Positions 10,190-18,653 are shown, counted from the stretch's first letter. The stretch: 21,172 nucleotides of DNA from Cylindrotheca closterium (GCA_933822405.4 CAKOGP040001748.1:1-21172), one strand, 5' to 3'. The notes: generated from the sequence alone by a model not told the origin. Numbers and translations are program-made.

Positions 10190-12218
10190 TTACTCTTCGT
10201 TCTCAATTTCAATATTTTCTTCCATGGCATTCCTAAAGTCTTCAAACGATACTTTCCCATCACAGTCATTGTCCAAAAATACAAAAATTTCTTTCGCTTG
10301 TGCTTCAGACTTAAACATGGCCACAAAATCTTCCAATATCAAATAATCTGTGTCTGAATGTTTGAAGTGATCAAAAGCAAATTTGACCTTGTCTTCGCGT
10401 ATCACAAGACTCTTGTCCATGGTGGCGGCCAAGAATGCCTTCCAACTGAATGTATCAGTATCAGAGAGTCGCAGCTCTTCTTTCAATGTGCTTATATCTG
10501 CTTGGATTTCCTGTGGGAAGCTACCTGTTTTTGTCATAAAGAAAAATTGATTTTAGAAAAGCAAAACGAAAAGTTTAGAATCACGCAATTGCGACATACC
10601 ACGAGAGATGGCATCATCTAGTTCCGTAAGTGTAATAACACCATCCCCTGACTGGTCTATTCGGCAGAATATGTCTCCGAGGGAGCCAACTTCAGCTTGG
10701 GTTAAACTCGAAGCTATCGCGAGCAAAGCTGCTTTTTTCAGCTTTTGCATCGCAAGAAACTTTCGGAAAGTCGTCCCACGATCAGTATTTCTTAGCAAGC
10801 TTGGTTTTTCGTCTACTTTCTCGTCTACTGACGCGTGCATTTGAATCCATCTATGATTCATCGCTTGGAGTGCTGTGGGCCTGTTCAAACAAAAAGATGA
10901 GCTTCTGTGCTCAGCCGCAAAGCGATTGATTCCATCTTTCTTACCTTTCCCTTGGGTCCTTTTGCAGCAAATACCTCACAAACTCCTTGGCGGTTGAGCT
11001 TATGTTGTCCCATTCTGGCGATGGAAAATCGAACTTTCCAGTCCGTACTGAATCAAAAATTTCGGCATCTGAATCACCATAAAATGGAGGATAGCCACAT
11101 AGGAGAATGTAAGTGATTACACCGATCGACCAAATATCACAACTCTTCGTGTACTCCCTCCTCAAAACCTCCGGTGCAACATAGTATGGAGTTCCTGGAA
11201 CCACATTGTGAATGCATAATTAGACGACAGTCTTGCACAGGGATTTGAAACTCTGGATGATGCTTACCAACTTTTGTTTTCATGATTCCTTGATTGGCAT
11301 CGTTGTGTCGCGATAAACCGAAGTCAATAATCTTGATCGGAGCGTCTTCTGCTTCCGTAAGAAAGAGAAAATTCTCAGGTTTCAAATCTCTATGAACAAT
11401 TCCTTTTACGTCATGACAGTATGCAATAGCGTCTAGAATGTCCTGGACAAGTTGCGATGCGTCATGCTCTGAAAAATGACCTTCTGCAGATTGAGTCTTG
11501 GCGATGATACGATCAAAGAGTTCTCCACCCGTGCACAGCTCGGTTACAAGGTGCAGGTACTTTGCATCTTCAAATACATCAATCAATGCAATAATATTTG
11601 GATGTTTGACTTCTTTCAGTATTTGAATTTCACGCTTCAAAACTTCAATTTTTGATACTTTTGACTTTCGAATGGATTTTATTGCAAACCACTCTTTGGT
11701 TTCACGATCCATGCATTTTCGCACTACACCATAATGCCCATGACCAAGTTCCTTAGGATTTATGTGGTATCTGATCAGAGAGGAGAGAAGATTGAGGATT
11801 ACACCTGACTGATGACAACAACTTTCGAAACTATTCAAACATACTTCACTCGAACATCTGCAAGTGCATCTGTAATCATGACAGGCTCCGACCGATCTCG
11901 TCGCGCTGACGAAGTTCCAGCAAATGTATGAGCACTTGGTTCCATAGTGACTACCCTTCTAGAGTCTCCATTAGAGTTCTCTTTAGTTGACTGATCTGCG
12001 CCTTTACCGTCTGATGAAGCTTCTCCACCGGAGCGAGATTCTTTCGCGCGTGTACCCTGTCCCTTTGACTTTTGGCCCCTTGATTTGTCTGTTGTCAACA
12101 ATTTGTTAGATGGGAATGAATGAGTCGAAAACGCCACGACTGATCTGAAGTAACTCGTACCTGCTGAAGCTCTTTTCGAGCCCCCTTTGCGGGTGAAGGT
12201 GGAGGATTCGTTACCCAT
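10190..12218 (-). CDS. calcium-dependent protein kinase (CDPK), five exons
   Basis: Exons 12218-11845, 11770-11268, 11194-10945, 10880-10600 and 10524-10190 encode 580 aa, with introns of 74, 73, 64 and 75 nt. The N-terminus MGNESS fits an N-myristoylation signal (Gly2, Ser6) and is followed by a low-complexity Ser/Lys-rich region to about residue 120. The kinase domain (about 126-385) has the glycine loop LGHGHYGVV (133-141), Lys156 in FAIK, Glu172, catalytic Asp253 in HRDLKPEN, Asp274 in DFGLSR and the APE motif at 299-301 (GTPYYVAPE). A junction region leads to a calmodulin-like domain. EF1 (loop 451-462, DQSGDGVITLTE) and EF4 (loop 554-565, DNDCDGKVSFED) look able to bind calcium. EF2 (about 490-501) and EF3 (about 524-535) lack key ligands. 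Family members couple calcium rises to Ser/Thr phosphorylation; membrane anchoring is inferred from the N-terminus. Every splice junction restores an expected motif. Confidence 0.94.
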
Positions 12219-12554
12219 TCACTTTGCAAAATGAAAGCAGAGAGGAAGCCAGCGAAGGTTTGATGTGGAACGTAGCTGATGGTTTCGTTCGATCCTTACA
12301 GTTGTTCGCTCAATAATTCGGTATAAATATCAAAAGTACCATGTGACGTAGAGTTATACGTGCGAAAAGTCATATTTTACGTGCAGCGTTTATTATACTA
12401 GCTAGAGAGGCAAAATCAAATGATAGGGTACGATACCTCGGCAATGCTGAGAAAGATTAGTAGTCCACGTCTGGCAAGGAGTCACAAATTTTCGAAGCTG
12501 CATACATAAGGAAGACGATGATACCATTATTGTTCTAGCCTAATCTGGTTAAAG
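12219..12554. promoter_or_regulatory. 5' flank of the CDPK gene, with TATA-like and TGACGT sites
   Basis: This 336-bp gap lies upstream of the CDPK (minus) and downstream of VPS29. An A/T-rich TATA-like stretch (TATAAATAT on plus, ATATTTATA on minus) is at 12322-12330, about 105 bp from the CDPK ATG. TGACGT, the core of CRE-like elements, lies at 12344-12349. Both are short matches that could arise by chance, so their use is unproven. Confidence 0.35.
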
Positions 12555-13324
12555 TCACCCAAGCAACGACTGAAGGAGAACAGGTGAGGACTCGCTAGAT
12601 ACAGACTTGACAAACTCTGTTTTGGAAACCTCCACTTCGCCATTTAGAAGTTCGTATACGTAGCACACAAGTTTGTTCTCCTGAATAGCAAGTAGAATAA
12701 ATGATGGAGTAACTTCTCGGCTATGCACAGAAGGTGCCCCGCTAATGGAGCCGGGATTTATATGATAGAAACCATCACGAAGGACAACTTCGTTTTCATG
12801 GGAGTCTGAAAGGGGGGATGAAGGAAACGCCATTAGAAAGTCAACATGCATTTCTTGAGCAACAACTAGTTGAGTTGACTTACAGCCTGTAACGAGGATG
12901 TCAACTTTCAGTTTCCTCCTCATTCGCGCCTTTGCATCATGTGATCCATGGGGCACAATCTGATGTCCGTGTATGACTCCGATTCGAAAGTTCCCGACGG
13001 TACACAGCGAATGCTCTGGAAATCCCATATCTTCATCATCGAAGTCACCACGACAGCATACAAAATTCGGTGCAAGAGCACGAAACTCATTGTAATGTTC
13101 CAGGCTAATGTTACCGGTACAAATTACGTGTTGCATTTTGTTTGGCACCAGCATCCTTCGAAATGAAGATGAAGGTTAGTTAGAAGCATAAAAGCATTTA
13201 TTGTGTTGCCAACCACGATTCGGGATTAGTCAGCGCACCTTTTGAAGCTCTCGTGAATAGAAGTTGCTCTATCTGGCATGTGAAGATCCCCAAGAATGAG
13301 TACTAGCTCTCCAAAGTTTCCCAT
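12555..13324 (-). CDS. VPS29: retromer subunit VPS29, three exons
   Basis: Exons 13324-13239, 13155-12884 and 12805-12555 encode 202 aa, with introns of 83 nt (GTGCGC...CGAAG) and 78 nt (GTAAGT...TTTCAG). The protein is VPS29, a metallophosphoesterase-fold scaffold of the retromer complex that recycles cargo from endosomes to the Golgi or plasma membrane. Motifs seen in order: LILGDLHMP (Asp13, His15), CTGN (Asn44), RGDFDDED (Asp66), VIHGHQIVPHG (His91, His93), then TGYSHEN (Tyr120, His122), FYHINPGSISGA and a TPSFILLAIQ strand. The second intron is a multiple of three without stop codons, so the unspliced frame stays open. Splicing is preferred because it restores the short loop before FYHINPGS. 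Where the animal and plant proteins have GHTH, the spliced product has GYSH. The C-terminus is about 20 residues longer than the human 182-aa form. The upstream flank is close to transposon DNA. Confidence 0.93.
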
Positions 13325-13729
13325 AGTTGCTTCCCTGTTCTAAGTTTGCTACTGCCTTGACGCTCTTTGATGCTTGCAATTCTTTTCAGTCCTGGCGGAA
13401 TGGTACAGATCTAGGCGTTTGCTTTTTTCGGAAGAAAAAGACCCGTCATGGGGTGTTGGGATTCCCTGTATGCAGCCAATCAGAATGCAGTTGTAGCAGA
13501 AACAATTAGGAGCATGATAACGGATTTAACGCTATTACAAACGGCTTTAACGCTATTTGAAACTGTAATTTCTTAAGTAAAATACTTTTTTAGATCTTGC
13601 CGAAGTGTCGTCACACAAATATTTTGAAGACATCACGAATCACAATACTATGATTTGGGCTGTATCAGATAATGTTTAAAAATAGATATGCACTAGTAGT
13701 TAGTAGTATGTATTAACTTCGTTTTCTCC
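13325..13729. other. VPS29 upstream flank and downstream end of the transposase region
   Basis: This 405-bp gap separates the VPS29 start from the transposase-like stop codon. It must hold the VPS29 promoter and, toward the right, the 3' end of the mobile element. No terminal inverted repeat matching the other side of the element was found by eye. The only structure seen is the 21-bp repeat at 13519-13557. Confidence 0.5.
13519..13557. repeat. two-copy 21-bp imperfect tandem repeat
   Basis: AACGGATTTAACGCTATT at 13519 and AACGGCTTTAACGCTATT at 13540 differ at one base over 18 and lie 21 bp apart. They sit between the VPS29 start and the transposase-like ORF, so they could be subterminal repeats of the element or VPS29 promoter sequence. 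Confidence 0.75.
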
Positions 13730-16700
13730 TTAGCTCTCCCTTGTCAGCCAAGTGTATGGCCCAAGGTTCTGCTGCTTTGAAGGATTTGCTACTGGCGAAG
13801 GGATGGGGGTTCCTTGAAAGTAGGGAGGAAAAGGATGTTTGTAGAAAGCTTGACAAAAATGCTGCTGGTAGGCCAAATGTCGTTCGTAGGCCAAGTCTAA
13901 TTGTATCATTGTACGTTGCTGGTGGTAGCAAGCTTGATGGGGCGATGTTGTCCTACCTGCTGATTGTGCTGGCGCAAGAAAGTAGTGTTGGGGTGGCAAT
14001 TGCATCTGTCGTGGTGCTATCATGATGGTGGGATGGGGTGCAAGATTTGTCACATTGATCCTGTTCTTCTTTTCCCTCTCGGCGCAAATCAGCGCCCCCG
14101 CTAAAGAAGAAATGTTCCCAGCATGAGCGGTTTGAATAGAACCAACTCTTCTCTTGGCATATGGATTTTTAATTTTGCTGCAGTCTTTGCATTTGCATCT
14201 TTTCGTTTTTTCATCATAAAGAACTCCACTGCTTTCTCTGGCAAGTTGTTGGGTCAAGTATTCAGAAAAAAATCTCTCTCCGTTGTCGGCTGGTAGCTCT
14301 TCTACTCTGCTGTGGACATTGCCAATGATTCCAGCCTCTTTGGCCAAGTTGTTGATAAATGCAAGTCGAAGGTGGTTGGTATAATGTGGTGCCCTGTGAA
14401 AGGCTGTAGGAATCTTCTTTCGCAACTTCGGATCAAGGGATCCAATATGAAGGCGGTATCGTATTCGCAAATTGTACAAGGCAATTCCAGCCGATGAAGT
14501 GTAGTCAGTTAGAGTTCGTCGTGTGCCACCATTTGAACAGTGGTGCATGATGTGATTGCCTTTCTCCACCTTTGATTCGGCGCCACGTGTACCTATGAAT
14601 ACAGGGAGCTTGCATTTCGACATCAAGCCTGGTTTGACACTAAAATATAGATCATCTTTGGGCAAGATGTCTTCCACCCAAATTGCATTCTTCATTTGCT
14701 CTTCGACTGCAGTTTCAGTTGGTCCTGTAAAAAGGTCAGCATGGATAGTATCATCATACTCATCCTTGAATTTGCGGTACCATGCAGCCAACTTGGATTG
14801 GATAACTGTCGCCTTGTATGACCAGACTCTCACATACTGACGATATTGTTTTGCTCTTTTAAGCTGGTTCTCTTCTGGGCACACCTTACCATCAACTTTT
14901 CCAAGATTCCCGGCTGAGATCTGCTGCATCACTGCAGCAAGATCTCCTTCATCATAGTAGTAGAGACACTCTTGAAGTGCACGAATAGCATCTCTATACA
15001 ACTCATGATCTTCCACCAGCGTCTTTGTGATGCGCTGCAGATAGTGAAACCAGCCAAGGCGGCAAGTAATGCCACAACCCGAAAAAATATCGTTCCAAAT
15101 TCTTGTTCCTCTTGGGCAGATATCAGAAACATGCACCTTTGGGCGAACATTTGGGCGGCGTGAGAATTGGGCAGCTTGGTGTGCATAGTGAGTTTGTTCT
15201 TCACTGGGCACAATAACAACAGATGCTATTTCCCCTGTTTCTGTTCCGATCGAGTGTGCACATTTTGCATTTTGTATGTCTTCGGGCCTATAGTTTCCCA
15301 ACACAGCATAGGTGTGATCATCACAGGTGGTTGTCTTTGCTCCAACACTCTGAATCTCTCGACAGACTCTATCTTTGTCTGATACTCCAGTGGATATTAG
15401 TGCAGAGTGTGCTGCGACATCCTTCATGTCACGAAGATCTTTCCCACTTGGGCTGTACTGGCCAATCCAGTCCTCATATACTGGAAAGGGTTCTGTTACC
15501 GTTGTTCCAGTGTCTCTAGCCTGATTATAATATTCCTCTTCTTTGTCAAGATGCTTGTCCCCACGAGTTTCACTTAGCAGTTGTGCAAGTTGGTCGCCAT
15601 TTCCATGTGTTATCATCAGCTTGTCCATCACATTTGTAAAAGTCTGGCTTAGATGCCTTTTATTGCTGAGTGCATACCTGGGATCCACAGGATACGCGTT
15701 GCGAAATTGAGCCGGAAGTTGGGCTAGTAATGGGCCATCGTTCCCTTTACATTGATAATCACACCAGGCAGTATTATTGCACTTGTACTTCATGGAACAA
15801 GCCCAACTTGTAACCCCAGAAATATCAATAATTGGGGTTGCAAATCCGCTGGTCTTGTAGTCATACTTCTGATGAATAAGCTCTCCTTTCCTGCACTCTG
15901 GGCAGATTAGTTGAATGCCTGGAAGATTGAGCTCCCACCGGACCAAGTAAATTGTCACGCCCTCAAGTTGACTGTAGTTGTGGTCTGGGCTTTTGGTCTT
16001 GTCATCTCTTGGGAAGGTAAACCCCAGAGTGCCAGGAGGAAACTGACGTTGGTAATTCTGGTGCTCCCAATAACTTTTTCCTCTTTTATCTTTTATCTTG
16101 AGTACATTATCTTCAGTGCCACATGTGATGCTTTTGTGGGTTTCCAGGAGGGCATCGATGGCAGCACCAATCACCTTCGGAACAGAGCTTGAATTAGTCA
16201 TGCCAACCGAACAATTTGCCATCAACCTGTTGATTCTCTCCTTCAACGCTTGGACGGAAAATGGAGAAAGTTGATCCTCCAAAGAAGCTTCTTTCATGCT
16301 ACTCTTGCTTGAGGGTGGCAATTCCACATTTTTTCTCTGCGAAAAAAACTTGTTGACGTCTGCTTGACTTTTTGGAATTGTGCTGCTGTGAAGTTCCATG
16401 CCTTCAAAGGGCCGATTATTTCTGGCCATCATTGCCGTGTCAAGCCTTCTTTGTAGGACTTCAACCTTGTCAAGTCGACCACCATCTGTCTCATAGTACT
16501 GCTTGTTGAGTCGGCAAGTTGGATCATGGGCACACTTTTTGGCCCCACCATTTTTAATCACAAAGCACCTGGGACATGTCTTTGTTCCTTCATCGCATCT
16601 TTTTTCAGCATTGTTTCCAGTCATTGTCTTCTGCCTCTTTGCCGGTTTCCCATGTTGTAGCTGTTGGGTTCGTTTTAGTTGCCGTTCCTGACCCATCTTC

Positions 16701-16906
16701 TTCATTGCTTTCACTCTGCCCACTGTATGTTGTGACTGCAGGCCCATCTTGACGTGGTCCTTTTCAGGTGGTTTCCTTGGTGAAAGGAAACTAAGAATTG
16801 TGCCCTGTTCTTTCTTATCTTTTTCACGTTCATTTTGGCTGCTTGCTGTATGCTGCATGGTGAACGTGTCGCTGCGAATGCCAACAGTTACATAGTCAAT
16901 ATACAT
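13730..16906 (-). CDS. large transposase-like protein (DUF6729-like region plus DDE-like core)
   Basis: This is a single uninterrupted frame of 1058 codons from the first ATG at 16906 (a TTG three codons earlier is ignored; the next ATG, at 16858, is also possible). From the N-terminus: a basic region with two PCNA-binding-like motifs, QGTILSFL (residues 34-41) and QADVNKFF (181-188); a zinc-finger-like cluster CPRC...C...C (about 111-131); and a Cys-rich region (about 335-450; CPEC, then YKCNNTAWCDYQCK, then LLAQLPAQFRNAYPV) resembling DUF6729. A DDE-like core follows: CDDHTYAVLG (Asp529/530), VHVSDICPRG (Asp595), LGWFHYLQRITKTL (about 617-630) and FIGTRGAES (Glu777). A CKCKDC cluster lies near 905 and the C-terminus is His/Pro/Gln-rich. 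The order Asp, Asp, FH-QRI, then Glu is that of DDE transposases that travel with DUF6729, but this is resemblance only. If so, it would cut and join its own element's DNA in the nucleus. The absence of introns, unlike all the cellular genes to its left, supports a mobile origin. Confidence 0.7.
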   Translation of the reverse strand: MYIDYVTVGIRSDTFTMQHTASSQNEREKDKKEQGTILSFLSPRKPPEKDHVKMGLQSQHTVGRVKAMKKMGQERQLKRTQQLQHGKPAKRQKTMTGNNAEKRCDEGTKTCPRCFVIKNGGAKKCAHDPTCRLNKQYYETDGGRLDKVEVLQRRLDTAMMARNNRPFEGMELHSSTIPKSQADVNKFFSQRKNVELPPSSKSSMKEASLEDQLSPFSVQALKERINRLMANCSVGMTNSSSVPKVIGAAIDALLETHKSITCGTEDNVLKIKDKRGKSYWEHQNYQRQFPPGTLGFTFPRDDKTKSPDHNYSQLEGVTIYLVRWELNLPGIQLICPECRKGELIHQKYDYKTSGFATPIIDISGVTSWACSMKYKCNNTAWCDYQCKGNDGPLLAQLPAQFRNAYPVDPRYALSNKRHLSQTFTNVMDKLMITHGNGDQLAQLLSETRGDKHLDKEEEYYNQARDTGTTVTEPFPVYEDWIGQYSPSGKDLRDMKDVAAHSALISTGVSDKDRVCREIQSVGAKTTTCDDHTYAVLGNYRPEDIQNAKCAHSIGTETGEIASVVIVPSEEQTHYAHQAAQFSRRPNVRPKVHVSDICPRGTRIWNDIFSGCGITCRLGWFHYLQRITKTLVEDHELYRDAIRALQECLYYYDEGDLAAVMQQISAGNLGKVDGKVCPEENQLKRAKQYRQYVRVWSYKATVIQSKLAAWYRKFKDEYDDTIHADLFTGPTETAVEEQMKNAIWVEDILPKDDLYFSVKPGLMSKCKLPVFIGTRGAESKVEKGNHIMHHCSNGGTRRTLTDYTSSAGIALYNLRIRYRLHIGSLDPKLRKKIPTAFHRAPHYTNHLRLAFINNLAKEAGIIGNVHSRVEELPADNGERFFSEYLTQQLARESSGVLYDEKTKRCKCKDCSKIKNPYAKRRVGSIQTAHAGNISSLAGALICAEREKKNRINVTNLAPHPTIMIAPRQMQLPPQHYFLAPAQSAGRTTSPHQACYHQQRTMIQLDLAYERHLAYQQHFCQAFYKHPFPPYFQGTPIPSPVANPSKQQNLGPYTWLTRES

Positions 16907-17018
16907 AGATGACAAAATATTGAACGGGTAGATACGCGCCGAAATAAAACATCTCTGGAGTTTCTGGTAGTTGGGGGAACAGAGGATCCATCTATGTAGA
17001 TCTTATACTATTTGACAG

Positions 17019-17082
17019 CGCCTACGGCGGAGTCAGTTCTCCGCCTACGGCGGAGGTTAGGGGGCGCCCCGCAGGCGGGGCG
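17019..17082. repeat. cluster of GC-rich hairpin repeats
   Basis: Three small inverted repeats lie within 64 bp. CGCCTACGGCG is at 17019-17029. CTCCGCCTACGGCGGAG is at 17039-17055, a perfect 7-bp stem with a TAC loop. CGCCCCGCAGGCGGGGCG is at 17065-17082, a perfect 8-bp stem with an AG loop. The first two share the core CGCCTACGGCGG. The third is flanked by TTAGGGGG and TTTTAGGGG. The surrounding DNA is A+T-rich, so the contrast is strong. They may be subterminal motifs of the transposon or a separate small element. Confidence 0.85.
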
Positions 17083-17400
17083 TTTTAGGGGCATTTTTTC
17101 TAGACCGCATAGCGAAGGACGGACTGATTCGAATGCCCAAGTAAGTATGCGAAGAAGGTACAGTAGCATGTAAGTGGAAAGCTACGTACCAAAGAGGTTG
17201 TGAAAAATGTTGGTGAAAGAGCCGCAACTGAGTTGCAGCTCATTCCTGTTGAAAGACTGCTCTGTATTTGACAGAGTGAAATTGAAGTCTAGGAATAGAT
17301 AGTTATAAAAGTACTTACATAGATGCTGGCATCATCAATACCACTAGAGGCTTACCTTTCTTGCCCACATGCCAAACATGCCTCCCGGCGGGCTGCGCAG

Positions 17401-17568
17401 TTAAGTAGTCAAGGCATCCGACTTAAAGTACTGCTGGAAGTCCAAATATCCACCTGCTGTGACACGAACCTGGTTGGTCACAAAAATACCATTAGTGAGA
17501 GTATCAGTCATCCAGTTTTGGGTACTCGCAGGGTACAAAGCCCTGATGTCGGCGTAGGATGGCCTCAA
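17401..17568 (-). pseudogene. 55-residue open frame, possible C-terminal relic of an unknown gene
   Basis: The minus-strand frame between the TGA at 17571-17569 and the TAA at 17403-17401 encodes 55 residues without an ATG at its start. It reads like a folded protein (ALYPASTQNWMTD, NGIFVTNQVRVTAGGYLDFQ, ending DALTT). No family was recognised. Donor-like GGTAAGC and GTAAGT strings follow further along the minus strand (about 17355 and 17320). It could be the tail of a broken gene or a spliced exon, or chance. Confidence 0.3.
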
Positions 17569-17735
17569 TCAGACCTTCAGTCCTCATAAAACTCAGAAAT
17601 CAAAAATCAAAAACTAAAAGGTAGAAGATTATTTTCCATGCGCAGCATTAAAACAAAACTGTACCAGTCCTACACGTTTTCTACGTAAAGGAAAACAGTT
17701 GTTGTCGCTGAAACAGGAAAGAAATTTACTTTAAC

Positions 17736-18653
17736 ATGAAGGATAACATCGTCAACCCGCCGGAGAAGGATCCGAATTTTATCATGACTGTAGCTGACCA
17801 AGGTCAGGGAGGTCTTGAGGCCAAAACCCGATCAAATTCGACCACTCAATCGTCGATTGCTCTAACAACGGATAATCCTGCCATCACGACTCCCAAGCGC
17901 AGCAGCAAGCGAAACCCTTCAGAAACCGCCGAGGATGGCGCAATGAAAGGCCACTCGCTCTTTCCATCTGAAGTTCCCCAAGGTCAGGACGTCACGGTCA
18001 ACACTTGCCCGAATCTGACCACTCCTTTGTCAATCAAGTTAACTAAGGACAATCTGCCTGATCCCACGACTTCAAAGAGCCAACGCAAGCATCCCCCTCC
18101 TTCCAAAACCGCCAAGGATGGCGCAGTACAAGGACGATCGCTCGTTGCCTACATCACAAAACTCAAGGGGTCAAAGTTTCACAGGCTCTACAAGAAGGCT
18201 TGGAGACAGGAGATGTTTGCTCTCGCAACGGCCCAACGCGTTATCACTACTGACGAAAAGTCGCCTTGCTTTTGGGAATTTTCGCTTGTGTTCGACCCAA
18301 CATTAATTGTTCAACGCGTCGAGCCGTTGACTTGGATGTGGCGAACGGCATCCGAATTCTTTGCTAATCCTGCTATCATTCCTCACATTGTGGAGGAATT
18401 TGAGCGACTAAAACAAGAGCTACAAATAGCCAAAGCTCAGTCCAAGTTTCCACCAAAACAAGGTTGGAACCAGACCGAACTTCTTTGCTATTTACACACA
18501 ACAACAATCCTATTTTATGACGGCTGCGCTGCCCATCAGAAGTGGTCACCAACCATGGGCTCAAATGACGAAAAATCACAAGAGATGGCTTTGAAATCGA
18601 CAAGGACTGCACCTGAGCACGCTCAGGAAGGTCACCACCCTATTGACGGTTGA
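17736..18653 (+). CDS. unrecognised 305-aa protein with internal duplication
   Basis: An intact single-exon frame starts at the ATG at 17736 (context TTAACATGAAG) and ends at the TGA at 18651-18653. The N-terminal half consists of two copies of a roughly 60-residue Thr/Ser/Lys-rich unit, residues 21-75 and 81-136. Each begins QGQ, contains a (T/S)I-L-T-DN segment and ends TA(E/K)DGA-(M/V)-x-G-(H/R)-SL. The C-terminal half (about 137-275) is different: charged and aromatic (YKKAWRQEMFALATAQRVI, WEFSLVFDPTLIVQRVEPLT, a likely helix EEFERLKQELQIAKAQ). No known domain was seen. It sits between transposon-related pieces and lacks introns, so it may belong to a mobile element, but it could also be a lineage-specific gene. 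Confidence 0.5.
   Translation: MKDNIVNPPEKDPNFIMTVADQGQGGLEAKTRSNSTTQSSIALTTDNPAITTPKRSSKRNPSETAEDGAMKGHSLFPSEVPQGQDVTVNTCPNLTTPLSIKLTKDNLPDPTTSKSQRKHPPPSKTAKDGAVQGRSLVAYITKLKGSKFHRLYKKAWRQEMFALATAQRVITTDEKSPCFWEFSLVFDPTLIVQRVEPLTWMWRTASEFFANPAIIPHIVEEFERLKQELQIAKAQSKFPPKQGWNQTELLCYLHTTTILFYDGCAAHQKWSPTMGSNDEKSQEMALKSTRTAPEHAQEGHHPIDG
17798..18143 (+). repeat. 180-183 bp internal tandem duplication inside the 17736-18653 ORF
   Basis: CCAAGGTCAGG occurs at 17798 and again at 17978 (offset 180). ACCGCCGAGGATGGCGCA at 17925 recurs as ACCGCCAAGGATGGCGCA at 18108 (offset 183). The reading frame is kept and the copies have diverged in between, so the duplication is old. Confidence 0.8.

Larger units (their letters stand above)
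13730..17100 (-). mobile_element. probable DNA transposon, ends not defined
   Basis: The element is inferred from the intact transposase-like ORF and the GC-rich hairpin cluster on its 5' side (17019-17082). No matching terminal inverted repeats or target-site duplication were found by eye, so the coordinates are only the minimum supported span. The left end probably lies between 13500 and 13729. Confidence 0.4.

Noticed and set aside
13741..16691. Multiple plus-strand ORFs of 60-98 codons opposite the transposase-like gene
   Set aside because: They are shadows of a single long minus-strand frame with clear protein motifs.
17323..17589. Plus-strand 88-codon ORF
   Set aside because: The opposite minus-strand frame (17401-17568) has more protein-like composition, and the plus frame has no recognisable motif.
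13730..17735. Terminal inverted repeats for the transposon
   Set aside because: Comparing both flanks by eye gave no convincing inverted match; shared strings such as TAGATCTT are too short.
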